This document shows positions 1-11,300 of a stretch of 64,000 nt of DNA, in pieces (positions within the stretch are counted from its first letter, which is position 1; every line of letters starts with the position of its first letter). This stretch comes from Dreissena polymorpha. Lineage: Eukaryota; Mollusca; Bivalvia; Myida; Dreissenidae. Made by a program: the position numbers and the translations under genes. A model generated the notes under the pieces. That model made no database searches. It saw only the letters and a program-made list of their open reading frames with translations, and was not told where the DNA came from. Location of the stretch: contig NC_068357.1 in NCBI RefSeq assembly GCF_020536995.1, forward strand, positions 63,536,721 to 63,600,720, read 5' to 3'.

Positions 1-668
1 TGTGCATCTCACGGAGCTGCACATTTTGAGTGGTGAAAGGTGAAGGTCATCCTTCAAGGTCAAATGTCTTATATGGCGTCTGTCCATCCGTCCAAAAACT
101 TTAACATTGGCCATAACTTTTTCACTATTGAAGATAGCAACTTGATATTTGGCATGCATGTGCATCTCATGGAGCTGAATATTTTGTGTGGTGACAGGTG
201 AAGGTCAAGGTCCTCCTTTAAGGTCAAATGTCAAATATGTGGCGTCTGTCCGTCCGAAAACTTTAACATTGGCCATAACTTTTTCAATTTTGAAGATAGC
301 AACTTAATTTGGCATGCATGTGTATCTCATAAGGCTGCACATTTTGAGTGGTGGTAGTTCAAGGTCAAGGTCATCCTTCAAGGTCAAAGGTCAAAAAAAC
401 ATATATATTTTTTTTTTCAAAGCGGCATTCTCATGAAGCTGCACATTTTGAGTGGTGGAAGTTCAAGGCTAAGGTCAACCTTCAAGGGCAAAGGTAAAAA
501 AAAATTCAAAGGGGCATTCTCATGAAGCTGCACATTTTGAGTGGTGGAAGTTCAAGGTCAAGGTCATCCTTCAAGGTCAAAGGTCAAAAATAAAAATAAA
601 AAAAAATATTGTTTTTCAATGCGTCGCAATAGGGGGCATTGTGTTTCTGACGAACACATCTCTTGTTT
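1..668 (+). repeat. AAGGTCA-rich tandem repeat, right part of a copy
   Basis: About five diverged units of roughly 100-125 bp. Each has a CATAACTTTTxCAATATTGAAG part, a GGCATGCATGTG part, an ATTTTGAGTGG part, and closes with TCAAGGTCATCCTTCAAGG. The array ends in a fixed tail, CAATAGGGGGCATTGTG followed by ACACATCTCTTG. The same tail closes copies near 35372 and 51240 and opens an inverted copy at 52858. The copy starts before the window. Short open frames here are not genes. Confidence 0.8.
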
Positions 669-975
669 CATATGTCATTGTGTCTATTTATTATGCCCCC
701 CTTCGAAGAAGAGGGGGTATATTGCTTTGCTCATGTCGGTCAGTCTGTCGGTCTGTCGGTCCGTCCACCAGGTGGTTGTCAGATGATAACTCAAGAACGC
801 TTGGGCCTAGTATCAGGAAACTTCATAGGTACATTGATCATGACTCGCAGATGACCCCTATTGATTTTGAGGTCACTAGGTCAAAGGTCAAGGTCACAGG
901 TGAAGGTCACAGTTACTGGAAATAGGCATTTTAAGGATTTAGCATGGTTCAAACAAGGGAAACAACTACCGTTTA

Positions 976-1879
976 CCGTAATTACTCTAAATTTTCGGAC
1001 ACTCTAAGTTTTCGGACACCCCTTTTTTTAGCAAAAATATTTATTTTTGGTGACTCTTAATTTTCGGACACACGAGTTTTCGTCCATAATTAATGTCTCT
1101 ACGTTTTCGGACAGTATATTTTACAGCGCTATTTTACCAAATTTCGGTCCTGTTTTCGATATCTAATGACACTTCGATCATGGGGTTTTACAACCAGTTT
1201 AACATCTTAAAACATGGCAGGTGCATGCCTGAGGGCAACGGACCATTACATTTGCGTTATTGGGTAAATAACCTTGTAAACCGGTATTAAACAATGGTTT
1301 GGCCCGATAGCATAAGCGTAATGACAATTACCGGGGGTAGTGCCAATTAACAGTTCAATTATCTACCGCAATGGTACTCCCCTTCTCAGTAAAACAACTG
1401 TGGCAAATACTAAACGCTTCAAAGTGTGATGCACCCAGGATTGCAAGTTTTACGAACAATGGAAGGTGTTCGACAACAACTATCAGAAATGAACAAACAA
1501 ATAATTTATAGTTTGCTTTTTTATTTCGTTAATTACAGGTTCATACTAGCGAGTATCGGTACATTACATGCTCATCTTTGAACTGGTTGGTCAAAGTACA
1601 ACCTTGTAGTAACTTTCTGTCAAATAAATTAAGCATTTAAAATTATTTAAAATGCAGTGCAAACATATATAACTGTAATTTGTACTATACGGCATGGTAA
1701 TTTACAAGCGCGTGCTATAACCGGTAGTCGTTGATATAATTTGCGCTATTTTTGGACACTTCAATTTTCGACTCTAAGTTTTCGGACACCTGTATTTTGT
1801 GAATATTTTTTGTATCTAAGTTTTCGGACACGAAAAAAATTATTATTTTTAAGTGTCCGAAAACATAGAGTAATTACGG
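976..1879. mobile_element. Non-autonomous DNA transposon, ~0.9 kb, TA target site
   Basis: The ends are inverted repeats: CCGTAATTACTCTA at the left and TAGAGTAATTACGG at the right, each flanked by TA (974-975 and 1880-1881). Inside both ends, CTAAGTTTTCGGACAC recurs several times, directly at the left and in both orientations at the right. No transposase is encoded. The TA target site fits Tc1/mariner-type mobilisation, but the family is not identified. Confidence 0.65.
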
Positions 1880-1978
1880 TATGCATGTTCTTTTTGTTAC
1901 AGCATTTGCCTCCCTTGTAATATATTTAAATTTTACCAAATGTAAGGCTAACTGCATTTTTGTAATGCATTGTATCAA

Positions 1979-2090
1979 TAACCACCACCACTACCACCAC
2001 CACCACCACCACCACCACCACCACCACCACCACTACCACCATCACCACCACCACCACCACCACCACCACCATCACCACCATCACCACCGT
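1979..2090 (+). repeat. (CAC)n microsatellite
   Basis: About 37 CAC/CAT/TAC triplets in a row. Read as protein it gives a histidine tract, but it sits inside a dispersed repeat with no exon signals. Confidence 0.95.
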
Positions 2091-2352
2091 TGTTCACAGT
2101 GACAAAAAACGTATTCACACAATGGCTGCTACTACAACTTATAGCTCATATAGGGGGGCATGCATGTTTTACAAACAGCCCTTGTTAATTTTAAGTTATG
2201 TTCATATTTCCTTTCTGTTCTTACTTCTCTCTCTTCTTACTTTACTCTGTTCATATTTTAGTTTAGATAACATTGTGTTCCTGCCGCTGAACATTTTATT
2301 CTTATTAAGTGATTATAATTGGTGTTAATATTTCACTTTCTTCATATTTCAG

Positions 2353-5300
2353 TGTAGATAACATAGCAACCCAGGCTCTAGAACACATTCATTCTAATGA
2401 AGTCATCATGACTGCTGGCAAGTCAAAAACTGTGGAAGCGTTTTTAAAGGTATTTGATGTGAAAACTTTTGCACCTGACCATGTGGGAAAGTTGCCGTGG
2501 GTCTGAGATTGTTAAACAATACCAATCATACATGGTAAACAAAGCGCAAAAGCAAACATTGATTAGGAAAAAAACAACTTTTTCTTCCCCCTTTCATCTG
2601 CACTTTATTAAAGCTTTAAAGTTTTCCTGTCTGTTGTGTACCGGTATTTGATAATGAATTTACATGTACTTAAACTGGTTTTGATTTTTATAATGATTTG
2701 ACAGTTTCCAGTTACTTTTGCTTATAATTTACCGGTAACTATTTTGAATGTATTTAAGGCTGGTATTACTTTCTTTGATAGTACCAATTAAGAGTTCTAT
2801 ACCTGGCTCTGCGTTTTAACTAATTTGTCTTCTATTTCTACAGCAGACCTCTTATCAATGACACCCCTGTGACTATTTTTTCCAGGATGCAGCCAGATAT
2901 AAAAGAAAGTTTCAAGTGATTGTCGTGGAGTGTGCTCCATTCTATCATGTAAGTTGTGCTGGTTATTTATGTGTACATGTAGTTGGGTTACTCAGCTAAC
3001 TGCATCTGGTATTTAAATTCTGATATAATAAGATGCAGCTGCAAACCTCATTTTGTCAAGATGAGCAGTTACAAATCATTTCAATTGCAGTAGGATTTTG
3101 GCAAGTGTAACGACCTTTGAATTCTTTAACTATTTGATGTTAACAATCTTTGATAAATGTGAAGTCATTATAAAATCAATCGTCTTACAAAGATATAGCT
3201 GGCGCATTGATGTCAAACATTGTTTTCAATGTTTGTCTTTTGTTCTCTTTTATAGTGTTATCTTACAATTATCTTACAATTTAATGTTGCACCCCAGTTT
3301 TTTTATGTACATCCTATCATCACTGCTAATATTTTTGCCAAGTTATTTTAAATCCATCTGTATTTGACAAAGTTACTGCATCACAATCTGTGCAACCGAC
3401 ACACCTCCTCATCGAAGTTTATGTTTGTGCCAAATTAGCTTATAATTGATCTCTGTATGATAAAACTAATGCTGATAGAGGAGATGTGCATATTATCAGG
3501 CGGTTCTGGTCGGATGATTTTTCACAGAGTTATGGCCCTTTGAAATTTTCCATTAACTGTACATATGGTGCAATTCTTGTCCCCCCAACTACTAGACGTT
3601 TCCTTTTATCTGAATATATAGTGCAATATTGTGACAAAAAAAACTTTGGGGAGCATCACACGTCTCCGACGGTTTCTTGTTTACTTTTTCTTCACCACAC
3701 TTCCCTGTTATTTCAGGGCCAGGAGTTGGCTGTGAGTCTGGCCAAGGCGGGCATAGAGACCACCGTGATCAACGACTCAGCGGTGTTTGCAATCATGTCG
3801 AGAGTGAACAAGGTTATCATGGGAACTCACACTGTCATGGCTAATGGAGGGTAAGCTTACTATGTGATGGTAGGTTATCATGAACTGAATCAAGAAAGGC
3901 AAGGTTAAAATCAACTATGGAATGTATGGTAGGCTGAAATGCATACTGGCAGAGATATTGACATGTATAGGTAGACAAATTCAATAACCTATGGATACTT
4001 TCCTGGTATGTGGTATTCTTTTTTACCCTTCATTTTCGGTCATAATGGTAAAGTTTAATTAAGGTAGCGCACCCGTAATGATTTCCCAATTTCTTCAAAG
4101 ATCGAAGAGCTTTTTTACCTATTACTTATGGATATCTAATTTAAGCAGGTAGTAATGTGAAGTCGTCCTGGCCGAGTGGATAAGACGATAGACTAGAAAT
4201 CTTTTGGGATCTTCCTGCGCAGGTTCAAATCCTGCCAACAACGCATACTTCTTGTGACGCGTTTTACTTCTTTTCTAACGTAATTTGATTTAATATAGCA
4301 TATCAGGTATATATTTTTTTTTAAATATGTTGCAATTTTTATGCACAATCTTCAATTTTAAAATTAAAACGTTATGGCTAAATTGGGTGATTTACTGCTG
4401 AAAATACGAATCATGCATGTTGCATTTTATTTTTATTTCAAAAAGTAAATGCTAAATCTGTCTATTTCTTGGTATTTTTGCTGTATATAGTGTATCTATA
4501 AAAACTAAGTTCAAAATATTACTTAAATGATACTATTTTAAATTTTATGACACTTTGTTTTTAACCAACCCAATTTCTACTTGGCTGAAACCACTTACAT
4601 TTCATGGCGCTTTCAGAGATAACAGGTCATAAAAATAAATGTCTGTAAAAGAATACTTATTTCATCTTGTTTAAACTTTAAACACCTTTACTGCATCTGT
4701 AAGTACCAACTGCATGCCCATATTTAGAAATCTGGATGAATTATGGAACTTTAATTTACCCCAGGGGTTCAAATAAACTGGACAAAAGCAGAGCGTGGGG
4801 GTGGTTTTGAAAAAATCAGTAAAAATTTTTTTAAAGCATGGAAAGCCTATCTAAAAATGTGCATTTAGTTCAGTGAAATGATGCTGATTAGGAAGATAAT
4901 ACATTAGATTATATTTGGAAAGGTGCCCATTACAGGTGCCCTACCTTAAAGAAGACTACATAGTGTGGAAATCATACAATTATTTCCAAATAAATGTTTT
5001 CATCTGACATAAATGACTAAGAAAGTTTAGGATCTATCTTTTATGGGTGGAAAAGGGCATTGTAGGCCTTAATGAACTTCATTGAGTACAGAACATTTGT
5101 TAATGGTTCAACTTCAACTATAAATGGGTTTTTACAAATTGACTGTATTGAACATGGGTTTGATATATGCAACTAATTACTAGTACAGTAATCAATTTTC
5201 CAGTAATTCAACATTCGTTTTGGTTTCCTTTCTCAGGTTGAAGGCCATAAGTGGAAGTCATGCAATAGCACTGGCAGCAAAACACTATTCTGTACCTGTA

Positions 5301-8300
5301 AGTACTGATTATTGTCTTGTTCTGATGTATAAGGTCAATTAATGATCTATCTTTGGCAAATCACTTGAAAGCCTGCTTCCTGACTTAATATATTATTGCC
5401 ATTACAGAAAACTAAGTATAGTTATACTATATAATAGTATTTTAGTGTGTGATGTAAAGTTGTTTTTTTGTTCTTTCATTGATAAGTGATATATTTATGT
5501 ATTAATGAAACTTTGAATATATCATGCTTGTGTGTAGATCTCGCTTATGGTTAGTTCACACCAACGGCGAATGCCGCGCTTTAGATCAGCGAGCAAAGCG
5601 CCTTTATTTTTGATTACTTTTCCAAAAAATATCACGATTTCTTACGCTCTGATAAGCTCTGATACGCTCTGATACGAATAGATTGCCGCTTTGGGGACGA
5701 AATATTTCCCGACTTGTTACGATTCCTCACGCTTTGATGCCGCTTTAATCAGGCTTTGTTACACTTGAAATCACGCTTTGATAAACTTTATTAGGCTTTA
5801 TTACCCTTTGAGGCGATTATGACGCTTACAATCAGGCTGTGATACGACTATCAAGCTCTGGTGTGCATTTTTAAGCTCTGTTACGTATTGGAAAATGTCA
5901 CGATCGCCGGTTTTTATGCCGCCCTTGATCCAGAGCCTACGTAAAGATGCAGCAGATCCACAAAATCATTGCATCTTTGACTCCAGAACACAACGACAGA
6001 ACAACAAGATACAGAAGTTCCAGATGTACCAGAGCATGATATATCTGAAGAAGAATTGACGTTTGTCTCCCTGTTGTATAACTATATCCTAGGCTAGCCC
6101 TTCAGGTGGATGAGAGGGAAGAAGAACAGCGCAGACAAGGGGAGGTTGACCTACCAGCAGGAGGGAGAAGACCATTAATCAGAAGCTGCTGGACCAGGCC
6201 ATTGCTCACTGAAGAAAGAAGACAGCAAAATGGTAATTACACTAGCCTCCTGGACACACAACTCAGATTAGAAGACCCTGCTGGCTGCTGCCTTCAACAA
6301 CTTCACCAGATTAAACCCTGAGATGTTCCATTATATCCTGAAAAGAGTGGCACCAGTCATCCAGAAGCAGCAGACTAACTACAGGAACCGCCTGTCAGCT
6401 GGCATCAAGCTAGCAATCACCTTGAGACATCTGGCCACTGGGGACAACTACAGGTCACTGGCATATGGATTCAGATGTGGTATCTCCACCATATCAGAGC
6501 TGATTCCAGAAGTGTGCACGGCCATTGTACAAGTGTATAAAGATGAGGTTTTCAACGCACATATAACCCCTGAAGCCAGAGACACCTTGCCCAGCAGTTT
6601 GAACAGAGGTGGAATGTCCCCCATGCAGTTGGTGCCTTGGATGGAAAGCACATTTCCATCAAGAAGCCAGCAAACAAAGGCAGTTTCTACCGCAACTACA
6701 AGGGTTTCTTCTCCATACCAATGCTGGCCCATGTAGACGCAGAATACAAGTTCATCTGGATTGGGCTGGGAGGAAAAGGACACATGTCTCACCCCCAGAT
6801 ATTTACAGACTCTGAGCTCTTTGAATGCCTAGAAGATGGGTCCATAGGGCTGCCCTCATCATGCCCTCTCCCTAGGAAAACTGAGCCAGATATTCCATAC
6901 TTCATCCTGTGTGATGATGATTTTGCCCTGAAGAGCTACATGATGAAGCCATACAGTAGAAGACGGATAACAGATGAGCAGAGAATCGGCAACTACAGGA
7001 TCTCAAGGTGTAGAAGAGTGGTGGAGAATGCCTTTGGCATCCTGGTAAACAGGTTCAGATGCCTGCTGGGAACACTTGAACAGAAGCTAGAGAACGTCAG
7101 AAATTTGGTGGAGACTGCTGTGGTGCTGCACAGTCTGTTGAGGCATAGGGTGGTGATGGCAGCCAATGAGGTGGACCACGAGGATGAAGCGCACAACTTC
7201 GTACCTGGGGCCTGGAGACATGGACCTCACTGGGAAGATGTTCCACAGCCACATGCGAGGGGGAACCTCGCCACTGTGGATGCTAGACATCAGAGAGATC
7301 ATCTCAGAGACTACTTTTTCTCTCCAGTGGGTGTTGTTGACTGGCAGCAAAGAATGGTTGGTGTTGTACTTCCTGCTGCAGTTGAACAGAGGAATGGGTC
7401 AGAGGCTAATTTATAGGGAGAACAACAGAGCGTATGGTAGGAGATCATGAAAGAGCGTGAGGATGCTTGCCGAGTGTAACAAAGCCTAACAAAACGAGTC
7501 GATCCTTGATCAAAGCGCCTCAATTCGTGGGAAAGCGGGAGAGTCCTTCATGAAAACGTAACAAAGCGTGTCAGATTTTGATGAAAGCGTCTGACCTCGT
7601 GTCAGATCTTCATGCCAGATCGTAGCAAATCTTGAGACATCCTAATGAAGCGTGTCAAATGGTGACATACCGTGAAGATTGTTTTTTTTTTAAGCTTTGA
7701 TGCACTCTTGACGCTTTAATCAATTCGTGACAGAGCGCCCAAAATTTTTAAACAGTTAAAAAACATTTGGCGTTCTTGCTGGATGTTCCGCTTTACTCCA
7801 AGCTTTCCCACGATCTATTACGACACTGACGCATTAATCAAGCTTTGTTACGCTTTGGTGCCGCTTTGAACGCCGCTTTAAAGCGCCATCAAAGCGCCGT
7901 TGATGTGAACCATGTATTACGTATATAGAAAGACTAGCGTATAGTTTTAAGTTGTTCTGCTCCAATAATTAATATTATTCAGGCAGTTATTGCCCTTATA
8001 ATATTAATAATCTGTTTCCACACAATTAAGCAATGGATTGATAAAGCACATGGTGTGGGAGCTTCCATCAGTTTAAACTCCTGGTATTAAATTGGGTCAT
8101 GGCAGGCAGGACAGTGTCAAACAGGTTGTTCCCTCAATAAAGTTGTGTTAACCAATTATGGTTGAAACTTTGAATATATCAAGTTTGCAGGGAGATCTAG
8201 TTGGGCTGGTATTTGTGACAGGTGAAGTGGGGGTCAAGGTCACTGAAATTAAAAATAGAAAAATGTCTTATGCTCAATTACTTGAGTTTAGATGGACATA

Positions 8301-11300
8301 TGATATGAAATTTTGTGTAAATAGCTGACATAACTGTGGATGAAAAGTTTAAATCGTTTTGATAAAAGTCCTTCACTGAAACTTTTTGCTGATTTCTGAT
8401 ATTAATACATTTTCCTTGGACTATCCAATGTATGTTGTTAGAAAAATTAACCTTGTTATCTTTAACCACTTATCTTCTGTTTGAAAAACTAGACTCACAT
8501 GTACTTCTGTATATCAGTTTGCTCAAAATTAAAGTATCATCATGTTTTCTCTTCTGTGTTTGCAGATTGTTGTTTGTGCTCCAGCTTTCAAGTTGTCACC
8601 AGAGTTCCTGTGCTCTAATGATCAGGTAGGCTAGCATGTTAAATTTGAACCGTGTTCTGGGCTTAATGCATGTGAGTGAAGTATCATTCTAGATTAGCCT
8701 GTGCAGTCTGCAACGGCAAATAAGGGACGACATAAAATGAATGGTTGTGAAGTAGAGACTTCCTTTAAACGAACTAAAAAAATAAAAGCTGAAAGTTTTG
8801 TCCCTGATAATCCTTTGCTGACTGCACAGGCTAATCCTGGATGACACTTTACACACAGGCTAATCCTGGATGACACTTTACACACAGGCTAATCATGGAT
8901 GACACTTTACACACAGGCTAATCCTGGATGACACTTTACACACAGGCTAATCATGGATGACACTTTACACATATGCTGACTGCACAGGCTAATCCTGGAT
9001 GACACTTTACACACATGCTGACTGCACAGGCTAATCCTGGATGACACTTTACACACATGCTGACTGCACAGGCTTATCCTGGATGACACTTTACACACAT
9101 GCTTTAAGACTGCACAGGCTAATCCTGGATGACTCTTTACACACATGCTGACTGCACAGGCTAATCATGGATGACACTTTACACACATGCTGACTGCACA
9201 GGCTAATCCTGGATGACTCTTTACACACATGCTGACTGCACAGGCTAATCCTGGATGACACTTTACACACATGCTGACTGCACAGGCTAATCATGGATGA
9301 CACTTTACACATATGCTGACTGCACTGGCTAATCCTGGATGACACTTTACACACATGCTGACTGCACTGGCTAATCATGGATGACACTTTACACATATGC
9401 TGACTGCACTGGCTAATCCTGGATGACACTTTACACACATGCTGACTGCACTGGCTAATCCTGGATGACACTTTACACACATGCTGACTGCACAGGCTAA
9501 TCTTGGATGACTCTTTACACACTTGCTGACTGCACAGGCTAATCCTGGATGACATTTTACACACATGCTGACTGCACAGGTTAATCCTGGATGACTCTTT
9601 ACACACATGCTGACTGCACAGGCTAATCCTGGATGACACTTTACACACATGCTGACTGCACAGGTTAATCCTGGATGACACTTTACACACTTGCTGACTG
9701 CACAGGCTAATCCTGGATGACACTTTACACACATGCTGACTGCACAGGTTAATCCTGGATGACACTTTACACACATGCTGACTGCACAGGTTAATCCTGG
9801 ATGACTCTTTACACACATGCTGACTGCACAGGCTAATCCTGGATGACTCTTTACACACATGCTGACTGCACAGGCTAATCATGGATGACACTTTACACAC
9901 ATGCTGACTGCAAGGCTAATCCTGGATGACTCTTTACACACATGCTGACTGCACAGGCTAATCATGGATGACTCTTTACACACATGCTGACTGCACAGGC
10001 TAATCATGGATGACACTTTACACACATGCTGACTGCACAGGCTAATCCTTGATGACTCTTTACACACATGCTGACTGCACAGGCTAATCATGGATGACAC
10101 TTTACACACATGCTGACTGCACAGGCTAATCCTGGATGACTCTTTACACACATGCTGACTGCACAGGCTAATCATGGATGACACTTTACACACATGCTGA
10201 CTGCAAGGCTAATCCTGGATGACTCTTTACACACATGCTGACTGCACAGGCTAATCATGGATGACACTTTACACACATGCTGACTGCACAGGCTAATCCT
10301 GGATGACTCTTTACACACATGCTGACTGCACAGGCTAATCCTGGATGACACTTTACACACATGCTGACTGCACAGGCTAATCCTGGATGACTCTTTACAC
10401 ACATGCTGACTGCACAGGCTAATCCTGGATGACACTTTACACACATGCTTTAAGACTGCACAGGCTTATCCTGGATGACACTTTACACACATGCTGACTG
10501 CACAGGTTAATCCTGGATGACTCTTTACACACATGCTGACTGCACAGGCTAATCCTGGATGACTCTTTACACACATGCTGACTGCACAGGCTAATCCTGG
10601 ATGACTCTTTACACACATGCTGACTGCACAGGCTAATCCTGGATGACTCTTTACACACATGCTGACTGCACAGGCTAACCCTGGATGACTCTTTACACAC
10701 ATGCTGACTGCACAGGCTAATCATGGATGACACTTTACACACATGCTTTAAGACTGCACAGGCTTATCCTGGATGACACTTTACACACATGCTTTAAGCC
10801 CAGTTTTCTCAGAACAATACTCAATTTAACTTTCCTAATGATTTCCATAAACCTTTTCATCAAAGCCAACGAAGTCCTTGTACTACAGAGTATTTTCTCT
10901 CTATATATTCTAACTCATGTAGATATGTTGTACCTTTGACCAACTATGTGTAAGGTGCACAGCTTGGTCTGTATATTTTACAGATCATCCACCTTTGACT
11001 ATTCAGTGTGCATACTTCTATGTTTACAGGATGCCTTTAACAAGTTTGAAAGCCCAGAAGACGTGATGCGGTTCTCTGAAGGGAAGATTCTCTCTAAGGT
11101 TCAGATCTACAACCCTGTGTTCGACTATGTACCTCCAGAACTTGTCACCTTGTATATATTTAACATGTACGTTAAGACACATACATACCGGTAGTTGATT
11201 TAGGACATAGCCCGTGTTATTTGATGATTTCCTAATAGCTTATAATTTAAAAAATTGCATTGGACCTACGTCCTTTTTAGCTCACCTGAGCACAATGTGC

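Larger units (their letters stand above)
693..2190 (+). repeat. Hairpin-headed dispersed repeat, interrupted copy
   Basis: It opens with an imperfect hairpin (CCCCCCTTC GAA GAAGAGGGGG, 693-720), then a GTCGGTCxGTC run, then a unit ending AGGTCAAAGGTCAAGGTCAC. It closes at about 2098-2190 with the same tail as the intact copy at 42884-43740 (CACAATGGCTGC..GGGGGGCATGCATG). Between unit and tail lie the element at 976-1879 and a CAC microsatellite, so this is a nested insertion. Confidence 0.75.

Noticed and set aside
1881-2102. Histidine-rich small protein
   Set aside because: It is the CAC microsatellite inside a dispersed repeat, with no exon context.
6448-6792. Antisense 114-residue frame in the Harbinger-like element
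   Set aside because: Shadow of the transposase frame on the plus strand.
8907-10742. Long minus-strand frames of 14-residue repeats ([14 protein letters not shown] type)
   Set aside because: They result from the 42-bp unit being a multiple of three; more than one frame is open at once and there are no start, splice or family signals.
8825-10795. CRISPR array
   Set aside because: The 42-bp units are contiguous with no unique spacers, and the DNA is eukaryotic.
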